Shown here: positions 31,945-40,473 of the stretch, one piece after another
How positions within the stretch are numbered: the stretch's first letter is position 1
How the letters are laid out: each line of letters begins with the position of its first letter
Origin: Phycisphaerales bacterium
Lineage (GTDB): Bacteria > Planctomycetota > Phycisphaerae > Phycisphaerales > UBA1924
DNA: 64,000 nt
Direction: 5' to 3'
NCBI GenBank assembly: GCA_020850415.1
Contig: JADZER010000050.1
Location: 52,036 to 116,035 of the forward strand
Notes under the pieces: model-generated
What the model saw: only the letters and a program-made list of their open reading frames with translations
Told to the model about the DNA's origin: nothing
The model's database searches: none
Translations under genes and position numbers: made by a program

Positions 31945-34900
31945 TCAGTCGTCGAAATCCCACTCCGGGAACCGCCCGGGCGTCCAGTTGGCGCCGGCGG
32001 CGTCGAGGCGAGATTCCAGCGCGGGTAGGTCGGTGGTCGCGATGGTGCGAAGGTCGTCCAGGAACGCCTTGAACGCCTCCCCCGCATAGCGGTACTGCTG
32101 GCGCATGGTCTGCGTCGGGGCGCCGCCGATGGCGTCCTGGGCGCCCTGGGCGTAGCCGATGCGATCGTTGATCCCCGGCACGGTCGGGTACTGGCGACGG
32201 CCCGCGGCGCGGTCGCCGTTGAGGCGCCGGTCGAGGTCGTTGATGCGCACCTGCAGGGCGAGGGTCTCGGCGAGCATCGCCTGGTCGGCCTCCGGGCTGG
32301 AGCGGACGGAGGACTCGATGTCGTTGAGGCGAGACTGCGCGTCGCGGAGCACACGCCCCGCCGAGCGGGCCGCGCCCGCGAGCTTGTCCACCTGGCGCCG
32401 GAACGCCAGCACGCCGGCCGGGTCGGCGACCGGCTCGGTCCCCATGTCGAGCGCGACGACGCGGAACTCGCGGGGCTGGCCCAGAGGCGTCGTGACGCCG
32501 GCGACGACCTTCTCGACCTGGGCGGTGTAGGCCCCCGCAGGCGCGATGTACCCGCGCCCGCCGGAGACGGGTCCCGAGCCGTCGGTGCGCAGGTCCCAGA
32601 CCGCGCGGTGCATGCCCTTCGAGCCGTCGGCGTTCATGCGCGTCATGACGCGGCCTTCCGCGTCGCGGATGACCAGGCGCATCGCGTTGGGGCGTTCCTC
32701 GTCCTCGGCGCGGAGTTCGTCGAGGGTCGGGTAGAAGCCCGGGTCGCCCTTGGCCCTCTCCTTGCGCTGCTCGGTCAGAGACTTGGGCAGCTCGGCCTTG
32801 ATGTGGTAGTGGATCACCGCGCCGTAGGGCGGGTTGTCGGCCGAGTAGAACGAGTGCCCCTGGGAGCCCGTGCCGCGGTCGCGCCTCGGGTACTGCAGGG
32901 CGTCCTCGATCGGGTAGAGGAACGCGTCGCTCTCGAGCGAGGCGCTGTCGACCTGGCGCAGGAGCTCGTAGTCATCGAGGACATAGAAGCCGCGCCCGAA
33001 GGTGGCCATGACCAGATCGTTCTCTCGGCGCTGGATCTCGACATCGCGCACCGCGATGGTGGGCAGCCCCTTGACTCCGTGCCACTTCTCGCCGCCGGTC
33101 AGCGTCCAGTACGCGCCGAACTCCGTGCCCACGAAGAGCAGGCCGGGCAGCTCGTGGTCCTCGGCGATCGCGTAGGCGGTCTCGCGCTTGGGCAGGTCGC
33201 CCGCGACGGAGGCCCAGGTCTGCCCACGATCGTCGGAGCGCAGGATGTAGGGGGTGAAATCACCGGCCTTGTGGTTGTCGAAGGTCGCGTACACGCGGTC
33301 GGGGTGGTGGCGTGAGGCCTCGACATCCGACACATAGGTCTTGTGGGGCACGCCGGGGAACGCGTCGATCTTCCGCCAGGTCGCCCCGCCGTCCTCGGTC
33401 ACCTGGATCAGCCCGTCGTCGGTGCCGACATAGAGCAGCCCCTCGACCAGCGGCGACTCGGTGAGGCTCACCGCCGTGCCGTAGATCGAGGTGTACTGGT
33501 CCTTGTCCACGGCCTCGGGCGGCTGGACCTTGCCGAGGATCTCGAGGGTGTTGCGGTCGATACCGCGGTGCAGCTCGCCGGAGATCCGGGTCCACGAGTC
33601 GCCCCGGTCGTCGGAGCGGAAGAGCATGTTGCCGGCGAAGTAGAGCCGGGTGTGGCTGTGGGGGCTGATGATGAGGGGCGAGTCCCAGTTCCAGTAGTGG
33701 GGGGGCTCGCCCGGGGTGTGTCCGGGCTGGATGAACACCTGGTCGCCGGTGCGTCGGTCGAACCTCGCGAGGTTGCCGTACTGCGACTGGCTGTAGACGA
33801 TGTTCGGGTCCTCGGGGTCGATCGCCGGCTCGAAGCCGTCGCCGCCGACGGTGACGAACCAGTCCTCGTTGCGGATGCCGCCGAACTCAAAGGTCTGCGA
33901 GGGGCCGCCGAGGGTGTTGTTGTCCTGCGTCCCGCCGTAGATGTTGTAGAAGGGCTGTGCGTCGTCGACGGCGACCTTGTAGAACTGGGTGACGGAGAGA
34001 TTGGGGGCGTAGCGCCAGGTGTCGCCCCGGTTGAAGGACTCGTAGATGCCGCCGTCGACGCCGGAGAGCAGGTGATCGGAGTTCTCGGGGTTGATCCAGA
34101 GGGCGTGGGCGTCGACATGCTTGCGGTCGGTGGGGACGCTGCGCCAGTTTCGCCCGCCGTCCTCGGACACCTGCATGAAGGTGTCGACGATGTAGACGCG
34201 GTCGGCGTGGTTGGGGTCGGCGAAGACCTCGTTGTAGTACTGCGGGCTGTCGGTCTTGTACGAGCTCATCCGCTCCCAGGTCTCGGCGCGGTTGGTCGAG
34301 CGGTAGAAGCCGGAGCTGTCGCCGGTGGCGGTCACGATCGCGTAAAGGGTGTCCGGGTCGGCCGGGGAGATGGCCATGCCGATCTTGCCCAGGTCGCCGC
34401 CGGGGAGCCCGCGGGCGGCCCTCTCCCAGGTGTCGCCGCCGTCGAGGGAGCGGTAGATGGCCGACTCCGGCCCGCCGTCGACGAGCGTCCACTGGTGGCG
34501 CCGGCGTTGGTAGGCGCTGGCGTACATGACGGAGGGGTTCGCGGGGTCGATGTGGACCTCGTTGACGCCGGTGTCGTCGGAGATGTGCAGCACGCGGCGC
34601 CAGGTCTTGCCGCCGTTGACGGTCTTGTAGAGCCCGCGGTCGCCGCCGGAGCGCCAGAGCGGTCCCTGCGCCGCGACGAAGACCGTGTCGGGGTCGCGGG
34701 GGTGGATCGCGATCATGCCGATGTGCTCGGACTCGGTCAGCCCGACATTGGTCCAGGTGCCTCCCCCGTCCTCGGACCGGTACACCCCGTCGCCGAAGGA
34801 GACCGATCGCTGGGAGTTGTTCTCGCCGCTGCCGACCCACACGATCTGCGGGCGCTGGGGGTCGATCTCGACCACGCCGATGGAGTAGGAGCTCTGCCCC

Positions 34901-35196
34901 TCGAACACGGGGTCGAAGGTCACGCCGCCGTCGGTGGTGCGCCAGACGCCCCCGGAGGCGACGGCGACGAAGTAGCGGGCGGGGTCGCTCGGGTCGTGGG
35001 CGAAGTCGGCGATGCGCCCGGACATGAGGGCCGGGCCGATCGAGCGTGCCCGGAGCGGGGCGAAGGTGTCGTTGCCGAAGGCCGACCGGTCCTCGGCCGG
35101 CGGCGTCGTGCCGGTGTCGCCTTCCATCGGCCCGACCTGGTGCGCCACCGCGACGGTGCTCCAGCAGCAGATGGCGAGCGTCCACAGCGTTCTCAT
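31945..35196 (-). CDS. secreted BNR/Asp-box repeat protein (sortilin/VPS10-like propeller)
   Basis: The 1083-residue protein begins with a signal peptide (MRTLWTLAICCWSTVAVA). It is followed by many Asp-box turns of the S-x-D-x-G-x-T-W type: SEDGGGTWTNVG, SLDGGDTWERAA, SEDGGRNWRSV, SDDRGDSWTRIS, TEDGGATWRKID and SDDRGQTWASVA. These build one or two large beta-propellers over about residues 40-740. The C-terminal ~300 residues carry a beta-sandwich-like segment (AMRLVIRDAEGRVMTRMNAD) and a helical tail ending EWDFDD. Similar proteins are annotated as glycosyl hydrolase-like, but no catalytic residues are evident. It probably acts outside the cytoplasm. Confidence 0.82.
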   Translation of the reverse strand: MRTLWTLAICCWSTVAVAHQVGPMEGDTGTTPPAEDRSAFGNDTFAPLRARSIGPALMSGRIADFAHDPSDPARYFVAVASGGVWRTTDGGVTFDPVFEGQSSYSIGVVEIDPQRPQIVWVGSGENNSQRSVSFGDGVYRSEDGGGTWTNVGLTESEHIGMIAIHPRDPDTVFVAAQGPLWRSGGDRGLYKTVNGGKTWRRVLHISDDTGVNEVHIDPANPSVMYASAYQRRRHQWTLVDGGPESAIYRSLDGGDTWERAARGLPGGDLGKIGMAISPADPDTLYAIVTATGDSSGFYRSTNRAETWERMSSYKTDSPQYYNEVFADPNHADRVYIVDTFMQVSEDGGRNWRSVPTDRKHVDAHALWINPENSDHLLSGVDGGIYESFNRGDTWRYAPNLSVTQFYKVAVDDAQPFYNIYGGTQDNNTLGGPSQTFEFGGIRNEDWFVTVGGDGFEPAIDPEDPNIVYSQSQYGNLARFDRRTGDQVFIQPGHTPGEPPHYWNWDSPLIISPHSHTRLYFAGNMLFRSDDRGDSWTRISGELHRGIDRNTLEILGKVQPPEAVDKDQYTSIYGTAVSLTESPLVEGLLYVGTDDGLIQVTEDGGATWRKIDAFPGVPHKTYVSDVEASRHHPDRVYATFDNHKAGDFTPYILRSDDRGQTWASVAGDLPKRETAYAIAEDHELPGLLFVGTEFGAYWTLTGGEKWHGVKGLPTIAVRDVEIQRRENDLVMATFGRGFYVLDDYELLRQVDSASLESDAFLYPIEDALQYPRRDRGTGSQGHSFYSADNPPYGAVIHYHIKAELPKSLTEQRKERAKGDPGFYPTLDELRAEDEERPNAMRLVIRDAEGRVMTRMNADGSKGMHRAVWDLRTDGSGPVSGGRGYIAPAGAYTAQVEKVVAGVTTPLGQPREFRVVALDMGTEPVADPAGVLAFRRQVDKLAGAARSAGRVLRDAQSRLNDIESSVRSSPEADQAMLAETLALQVRINDLDRRLNGDRAAGRRQYPTVPGINDRIGYAQGAQDAIGGAPTQTMRQQYRYAGEAFKAFLDDLRTIATTDLPALESRLDAAGANWTPGRFPEWDFDD

Positions 35197-35312
35197 GGCC
35201 GGTCCTTTCGGGTCGTGGGGCGCGGGCCCTGACCTTCAGGCGTCGGGCCCTCGCGGACAGCATACGGGAAGCCGCCGCGGCGGGGGTCCCGGAAAGGGTC
35301 CTGGTGGGAGCC

Positions 35313-36296
35313 TCAGATCCGTCCGATGAAGTGCGTCCCCGCCCTGCCGGCCAGCGCTTCCTCCAGGCGATCGGCCGAGGTGATCAGCCCTCGCGACCCG
35401 CCCTTGATCAGGAAGTCGTGGATCGCCTCCACCTTCGGCCCCATCGACCCCGGCGGGAAGTGCCCGGCTTCGATGTACGCCGCGCACTCGGCCAGCGTGA
35501 CGGCGCCCAGCGGCTTGGGGCTCTCGCCGGCGTAGCCCAGGTACACCCGATCAACATCGGTGAGGATGAGCAGCAGGTGGGCGCCGATCTCCTGCGCCAG
35601 CACGGCGCTGGTCCGGTCCTTGTCGATGACGGCCTCGACGCCCTCGTAGTCGCCCGCCGCGGTCTTCCGGACCGGGATACCCCCGCCCCCAGCCGCCACG
35701 ACGATGTGCCCCTTGGCGGTGGCCTCGCGGATCATGTCCCGCTGGATCACCCTGCGGGGCATGGGGGAGGGCACCAGGCGTCGCCAGCCCCGGCCCTTCT
35801 CCTCGCCGACCACCCAGCCCAGCTCGTCGCGCCGCCGCAGAGCCTCGTCGCGGGCCAGGAACGGCCCGATCGGCTTGGTCGGCTTCTCGAAGGCGGGGTC
35901 ATCGCCGTCGACGATGACCTGGGTGATGACCGTGACGACGAACCGGCGCACCGAGCGGCGCCGGAGGCTGTTGAGCAGTTCCTGCTGGAGGTAGTACCCC
36001 AGGCTGCCCTCGGTCCGCGCCACATGCACATCGAGCGGCGAGCCCGGCTGCTGGTCGCGGCAGCGCTCGTCCTGGGCGAGCAGGGCGCCGACCTGCGGGC
36101 CGTTGCCGTGCGTGATGACGAGCTGGTACTCGCGGTCCACCAGGGTCATCAGACTCTCGCTGATCCTGGCGGCGTTGTTCCTGTGGTCTTCGTGGGTCCC
36201 GGTCTCGCCCCGTTTGACAAAGGCGTGCCCGCCCAGGGCGACGACGACCGTGGGCTTGCCCGTCACAAAGCCGCCGGCGGGTTCATCGACAGACAT
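35313..36296 (-). CDS. arcC: carbamate kinase
   Basis: The 327-residue amino-acid-kinase-fold enzyme interconverts carbamoyl phosphate plus ADP with carbamate (ammonia and CO2) plus ATP. Visible signatures are TVVVALGGHAF near the start, VITHGNGPQVGALLAQDE, VVAAGGGGIPV and LLILTDVDRVYLGY. Family length is about 310. It is divergent from a GTPase-OTC pair with a 74-nt intergenic region holding a likely promoter, and together the three could handle carbamoyl phosphate from citrulline or a similar ureido compound. No arginine deiminase gene is present in the window. Confidence 0.92.
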   Translation of the reverse strand: MSVDEPAGGFVTGKPTVVVALGGHAFVKRGETGTHEDHRNNAARISESLMTLVDREYQLVITHGNGPQVGALLAQDERCRDQQPGSPLDVHVARTEGSLGYYLQQELLNSLRRRSVRRFVVTVITQVIVDGDDPAFEKPTKPIGPFLARDEALRRRDELGWVVGEEKGRGWRRLVPSPMPRRVIQRDMIREATAKGHIVVAAGGGGIPVRKTAAGDYEGVEAVIDKDRTSAVLAQEIGAHLLLILTDVDRVYLGYAGESPKPLGAVTLAECAAYIEAGHFPPGSMGPKVEAIHDFLIKGGSRGLITSADRLEEALAGRAGTHFIGRI

Positions 36297-36320
36297 GGCT
36301 CACCTTCCCCCCCTGGGGCC

Positions 36321-36347
36321 TTGGCCGCGGGTATTCAGGTGTATACT
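36321..36347 (+). promoter_or_regulatory. possible sigma-70-type promoter for the GTPase-OTC genes
   Basis: TATACT (36342-36347) is a good -10 box; TTGGCC (36321-36326) is a weak -35 box at a short 15-bp spacing. An excellent Shine-Dalgarno AGGAGG (36359-36364) follows, six bases before the GTPase ATG. The -35 assignment is uncertain. Confidence 0.35.
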
Positions 36348-36370
36348 ATCCGCAATATAGGAGGCCGAAC

Positions 36371-37714
36371 ATGGCCCGTCGAAAGGTGCTCATCCTCGGG
36401 GCCGCGGGACGCGATTTTCACGACTTTAACATGGTGTTCCGGGCCGACCCCTCCGTCGAGGTTGTGGCGTTCACGGCGACCCAGATCCCCAAGATCGACG
36501 GGCGCCGATACCCGGCGGTGCTCGCCGGGCCCTCGTACCCGAACGGGATCCCGATCGAGTCCGAGAACTCGCTGGAGCGGCTCATCGGCGAGCACCGGGT
36601 CGAGGAGGCCGTCTTCGCCTACTCGGATGTGCCGTACGACCACATCGGGCACCTCGCCTCGCGGGTGATTGCGGCGGGCGCCGACTTCAAGCTCCACGGG
36701 CTCGACCACCTCATGCTCGACTCGCCGGTCCCGGTCGTCGCGGTGACGGCCGTGCGCACGGGCTGCGGGAAGAGCCCGGCCACCCGCTACCTCGTGCGCG
36801 CGCTCAAGGACAGCGGGCGGCGCGTGGTCGTCGTCCGCCACCCGATGCCCTACGGCGACCTCGCCAAGCAGGCGGTGCAGCGGTTCGAGACCGTCGCCGA
36901 CCTCGACAGGCACGAGTGCACCTTCGAGGAGCGCGAGGAGTACGAGTCGCACATCGAGGAGGGGACGATCGTCTACGCCGGCGTCGACTACGGCGCGATC
37001 CTCAAGCGGGCCGCCGCCGAGGCGGATGTGGTGTTCTGGGACGGCGGCAACAACGATGTCCCCTTCTTCAGGCCCGATGTCTGGGTGGCGCTGGCCGACC
37101 CGCACCGCGCGGGGCACGAGTCGGCGTACTTCCCCGGCGAGGTCAACATCCGGCGGGCGCACATCATCCTCGTCAACAAGGTCCAGACCGCCGACCCTGC
37201 GAAGGTCGCGGCGGTCGAGAAGAGCGTCGGCGGGCTGAACCCCGAGGCGCTGTGCCTGCGGGCCCGGAGCGTTGTCTCGATCGACGGGGACGAGTCGATG
37301 GTCCGCGGCAAGCGGGTCCTCTGCATCGAGGACGGGCCCACGCTCACGCACGGGGGGATGACCTTCGGCGCCGGTCAGGTCGCCGCGGAGAAGTTCGGGG
37401 CCCGGGAGATCGTCGACCCCCGCCCCTACGCCGTCGGCTCGATCCGAGAGACGCTCCGCAAGTACCCCCAGATCGGCAAGCTGCTCCCGGCGATGGGGTA
37501 CTACCACGAGCAGATCGACGATCTGGAGGCCTCCGTCCGCGCCACCGACTGCGATGTGGTGCTCGTCGGGACGCCCTTCAACCTCGCCCGGGACCTCAAG
37601 ATCGACAAGCCGGCGGTGCGGGTCCGCTACGAGATCGAGGACGCGCCCGCGTCCCCGGGGCTGCCCACGCTCGCCCGCGCCGTGCTCGACCGCCTCGACA
37701 TGCCCAAACGCTAG
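36371..37714 (+). CDS. P-loop GTPase related to cyclic 2,3-diphosphoglycerate synthetase
   Basis: The 447-residue protein starts with a Rossmann-like unit (KVLILGAAGRDFHDFNMVFR) and then a P-loop TAVRTGCGKSPATRYLV (about residues 127-140). This is the organisation of the GTPase family that includes archaeal cyclic 2,3-diphosphoglycerate synthetase. Later motifs are VFWDGGNNDVPFF, IILVNKVQTADP and LTHGGMTFGAGQVAA. The substrate is not known for the bacterial members; cyclic diphosphoglycerate is unlikely here. It is followed 7 nt later by ornithine carbamoyltransferase and is divergent from carbamate kinase, so a role in carbamoyl phosphate metabolism is the best inference. The GTPase ATG at 36371 has AGGAGG upstream. 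Confidence 0.8.
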   Translation: MARRKVLILGAAGRDFHDFNMVFRADPSVEVVAFTATQIPKIDGRRYPAVLAGPSYPNGIPIESENSLERLIGEHRVEEAVFAYSDVPYDHIGHLASRVIAAGADFKLHGLDHLMLDSPVPVVAVTAVRTGCGKSPATRYLVRALKDSGRRVVVVRHPMPYGDLAKQAVQRFETVADLDRHECTFEEREEYESHIEEGTIVYAGVDYGAILKRAAAEADVVFWDGGNNDVPFFRPDVWVALADPHRAGHESAYFPGEVNIRRAHIILVNKVQTADPAKVAAVEKSVGGLNPEALCLRARSVVSIDGDESMVRGKRVLCIEDGPTLTHGGMTFGAGQVAAEKFGAREIVDPRPYAVGSIRETLRKYPQIGKLLPAMGYYHEQIDDLEASVRATDCDVVLVGTPFNLARDLKIDKPAVRVRYEIEDAPASPGLPTLARAVLDRLDMPKR

Positions 37715-37721
37715 GTGACCC

Positions 37722-38624
37722 ATGCGACACATGCTCTCGCTCATGGACTGGACCGCCGGGGATCTGCGCGCGCTGCTGGACCTCGCCGCGGGGTTTAAGG
37801 CCGACCCGCTCGGGCGTCACGGCTCGCTCACGGGGCGGACGCTGGCGATGATCTTCGAGAAGCCCTCGACGCGGACGCGGGTCTCCTTCGAGGTCGCGAT
37901 GAACCGTCTGGGCGGCAGCGCGATGTTCCTCTCGCCCAACGACCTCCAGCTCGGGCGCGGCGAGACCATTGCCGATACGGCCCGCGTGCTCTCCCGGTAC
38001 GCCGATGCGATCATGGCCCGCGTGTTCAAGCACAACACCGTCGAGCAGCTCACCGCCGGCACGGTCCCGGTCATCAACGGGCTGTCGGACAAGCTGCACC
38101 CCTGCCAGGCGCTGGCCGACGCGCTCACGCTCCGCGAACGGTTCGGCTCCGAGCGCGCCGTCGAGCTGGCGTACCTCGGCGACGGGAACAATGTGTGCCA
38201 CTCGCTGATCAACGGCGCGGCGAGGTTTGGGTTCGGGCTGCGCGTGGGCGTCCCCGCGGGGTACGAGCCCGAGCGGGAGATCGTCGACGCGGCCCGGGCG
38301 CAGGGGGCCAAGCTCCTCATCACCAACGATCCGCGCGAGGCGGTCGCCGGGGCCAACGCGGTCTACACCGATGTCTGGACCTCCATGGGCGACGAGGCCG
38401 AAGCGGCCGAGCGGCAGCGGGCGTTCCAGCCGTTCCGCGTCGATGCGGCCCTGTTCGCGCACGCGGCCCCGGACGCGGTCTTCCTGCACTGCCTCCCGGC
38501 GCACCGGGGGGATGAGGTCACGGCGGAGGTCATCGACGGCCCGCGGTCGGCGGTGCTCGACCAGGCCGAGAACAGGCTCCACACCGAGCAGGCCCTGCTG
38601 TTCACCCTGATCGCGCGGGGCTGA
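37722..38624 (+). CDS. argF: ornithine carbamoyltransferase
   Basis: The 300-residue enzyme joins carbamoyl phosphate and ornithine to citrulline, or runs in reverse in catabolic pathways. All signatures are intact: the carbamoyl-phosphate loop FEKPSTRTRVSFE, HPCQALADALTL, the ornithine-binding DVWTSMGDE loop, and HCLPAHRGDEVT with the catalytic cysteine. Its start follows the GTPase stop by 7 nt with AGGTGA as ribosome-binding site. Being next to a GTPase and carbamate kinase rather than arginine synthesis genes suggests a catabolic (ArcB-like) role, which sequence alone cannot settle. Its last 23 nt overlap the end of the convergent gene. Confidence 0.93.
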   Translation: MRHMLSLMDWTAGDLRALLDLAAGFKADPLGRHGSLTGRTLAMIFEKPSTRTRVSFEVAMNRLGGSAMFLSPNDLQLGRGETIADTARVLSRYADAIMARVFKHNTVEQLTAGTVPVINGLSDKLHPCQALADALTLRERFGSERAVELAYLGDGNNVCHSLINGAARFGFGLRVGVPAGYEPEREIVDAARAQGAKLLITNDPREAVAGANAVYTDVWTSMGDEAEAAERQRAFQPFRVDAALFAHAAPDAVFLHCLPAHRGDEVTAEVIDGPRSAVLDQAENRLHTEQALLFTLIARG

Positions 38625-39462
38625 TCGGGCCGACCGGGACCAGCGCGGTCCCCGTCTCGTCGTGCTCCGGCGGGCCGACGACGGCCAGACGCTCGCCGCG
38701 CTCCAGACGGTGCTCCAGATCGAGCAGACCCTGCCGGTCGTGGGAGTTGACGAGGAAGACGCCGTCGGTGGGCGTCGGGCGCCGCAGCCCCGCGAGCACA
38801 TCGCGCGACCCCTGCTCGGTGATCCGCAGCCGGTAGGTCAGCGTCGCGGGGTTGGCGTGCGCGGGGGTCCAGGCCGTCAAGAGTTCCATGGGCCCGAAAC
38901 GGGTGTGCACGCTGATCGCCGCGGAGCTCCACTGCGTCGCGCCGAGCTGCTCGCGGCAGCGCATGACCCGCAGCCCGAGGGCCTTGGTCACGCCCCCCAG
39001 CCCGCGCAGCGAGAGCTCGGGGGCCTCTCGGTTGAGCGACGCGAGGTTGTGCCCGTACCACACGCCCTCCCGCTGGGCCGGCACGGCGATGTACATCGAG
39101 AGGGGCGCCAGCTCGTCGGGCCCGCACGAGTAGCCGAGTCTCTCGAGCGTCCCCGGGGGCATGTCGCGCGCCCGCAGCCCCAGCCCCACGATCGCCCCCG
39201 GCAGCGCCGACGCGTCGACGAACAGCCACTCCGGCATCGGCATCCCCGTCGCCCCGAAGGTCAGCCGGTCGAGCCGGACCAGCCGGTCGACGATCCCCGC
39301 CGCGGATCGGCTCAGGATGTCGAACCGCGCGTCGGCGCCGATCCCTCGGCCGAACGGCTCGAGGTCCAGGCCGGCGAATCGCCAGCGCGGGGCCAGAACG
39401 AACGGCTCGAGCCGCTCGAGCAGCCCGCGCGACGCGCCACGCTCACCGGCCGAGCCGCTCAC
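38602..39462 (-). CDS. hypothetical protein paired with the upstream gene
   Basis: This 286-residue protein is not one I recognise. It contains a central block WLFVDASALPGAIVGLGL and conserved-looking segments GVWYGHNLASLNREAPELSLRG and GPMELLTAWTPAHANPATLTYRL. It has no signal peptide, membrane helix or known motif. The GTG start overlaps the stop of the upstream gene (GTGA), so the pair is co-translated. The central block resembles WAVYDCAEMPGAIIGVL of the partner, so the two may share a fold. A superficial likeness to acetoacetate-decarboxylase-type beta-barrel proteins is only a guess. Confidence 0.65.
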   Translation of the reverse strand: MSGSAGERGASRGLLERLEPFVLAPRWRFAGLDLEPFGRGIGADARFDILSRSAAGIVDRLVRLDRLTFGATGMPMPEWLFVDASALPGAIVGLGLRARDMPPGTLERLGYSCGPDELAPLSMYIAVPAQREGVWYGHNLASLNREAPELSLRGLGGVTKALGLRVMRCREQLGATQWSSAAISVHTRFGPMELLTAWTPAHANPATLTYRLRITEQGSRDVLAGLRRPTPTDGVFLVNSHDRQGLLDLEHRLERGERLAVVGPPEHDETGTALVPVGPISPARSG

Positions 39463-40196
39463 GCACGCACCTCCGCGACACAAAGCCCTCGATCGCTTCG
39501 GACCACCAAGACGAGCCGGCGCCCCCGTTCGAGCATCGCCTCGGCCTGCTCCACCAGCCCCGCTTCGCCGACGGGCACGGCTGCTTCCGCGGGCTCTCCG
39601 TTGCACTGATCCGTGCCCCACACCGCCACCGTCGCCACCGCCCCGGGGCCGTGCAGCAGCGTCCGAGCCGCCAGCACCTCCACTCGCCCCACGCGCGTGA
39701 GAAGCCCGAGCAGCGGCGAGGTCCACGGCACCGTCAGCGTCACCCGCCTCGCGCCCAGCAGCATCAGCGCCGCGCCGACCACCGACGCCCGGACCTCATC
39801 CACCGGCCCGCCAGGCCGACGCACCGTCAGGCCGTAGAGGTGCCAGTCCCCCGGCTCGGCGTGCGGCGTCGCCAGCACCAGCCCCACGGGGTCTAGCGGC
39901 TGGTCGCAGGGCGACTCGATCGGCTCGCGGAGCACCCCGATGATCGCCCCCGGCATCTCCGCGCAGTCGTAGACCGCCCAGCGGGGGATCGCGATCTCCT
40001 CCGGCCCGTCGATCGGCGGCTGGAACGGCCCGATCAGGTCCGCGTCGGGCGCCCGCATCGGGTCGAGCAGGAGCGTGTCGCCCCGCGCGCCGATCGTGGC
40101 CGCCGGGGCCCCGCTCTCGGGGGACGCGATCACCACGAACCGGTACAAGTCCCCGTTGGCCGCCCCGCCGGTCGCGTCCTCGATGATCGCGGACAT
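39459..40196 (-). CDS. hypothetical protein, first of a coupled pair
   Basis: The 245-residue protein begins MSAIIEDATGGAANGDLYRF and is largely beta-rich, with repeated hydrophobic strands (RFVVIASPESGAPAATIGA, LVLATPHAEPGDWHLYGLTV, RRVTLTVPWTSPLLGLL). It carries WAVYDCAEMPGAIIGVL, similar to a block in the downstream protein. It ends with RGRRLVLVVRSDRGLCVAEV. No signal peptide is visible. I do not recognise a family. It is divergent from the beta-propeller phosphoesterase gene. Confidence 0.6.
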   Translation of the reverse strand: MSAIIEDATGGAANGDLYRFVVIASPESGAPAATIGARGDTLLLDPMRAPDADLIGPFQPPIDGPEEIAIPRWAVYDCAEMPGAIIGVLREPIESPCDQPLDPVGLVLATPHAEPGDWHLYGLTVRRPGGPVDEVRASVVGAALMLLGARRVTLTVPWTSPLLGLLTRVGRVEVLAARTLLHGPGAVATVAVWGTDQCNGEPAEAAVPVGEAGLVEQAEAMLERGRRLVLVVRSDRGLCVAEVRA

Positions 40197-40473
40197 GCGG
40201 GTATGTTATGCATGTTGTCGGGTTTGGTCGATGGTCAAATCGGTTCATGTTCGCACGCGATGGTCGGGGTTAGCCTTCCAAAAGCCTATCGTGCTTATCT
40301 CGCCTGGCGAGGGAAGTCAGATGGCTCGGCACGGGGCTTCGTGGGGCGGGTTGGGCGGTGGCGGTCCGATTCTTCGCATGGCGCGTCCGAATCCCGGGGG
40401 GCGGGCGCGGATAGTGTGATCTGGCGGTCCGGAGCGCGGCGTCAGCCGCGCCGGGCGCCGAGGAGCTTTGAAC
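40197..40473. other. divergent intergenic region, less GC-rich
   Basis: These 277 nt separate two divergent genes and are clearly poorer in GC near 40197-40320 than the flanks. A promoter for each gene is expected, but I see no confident -35/-10 pair. TCGCCTGGCGA (40299-40310) is a small inverted repeat. No RNA gene can be supported. Confidence 0.3.
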
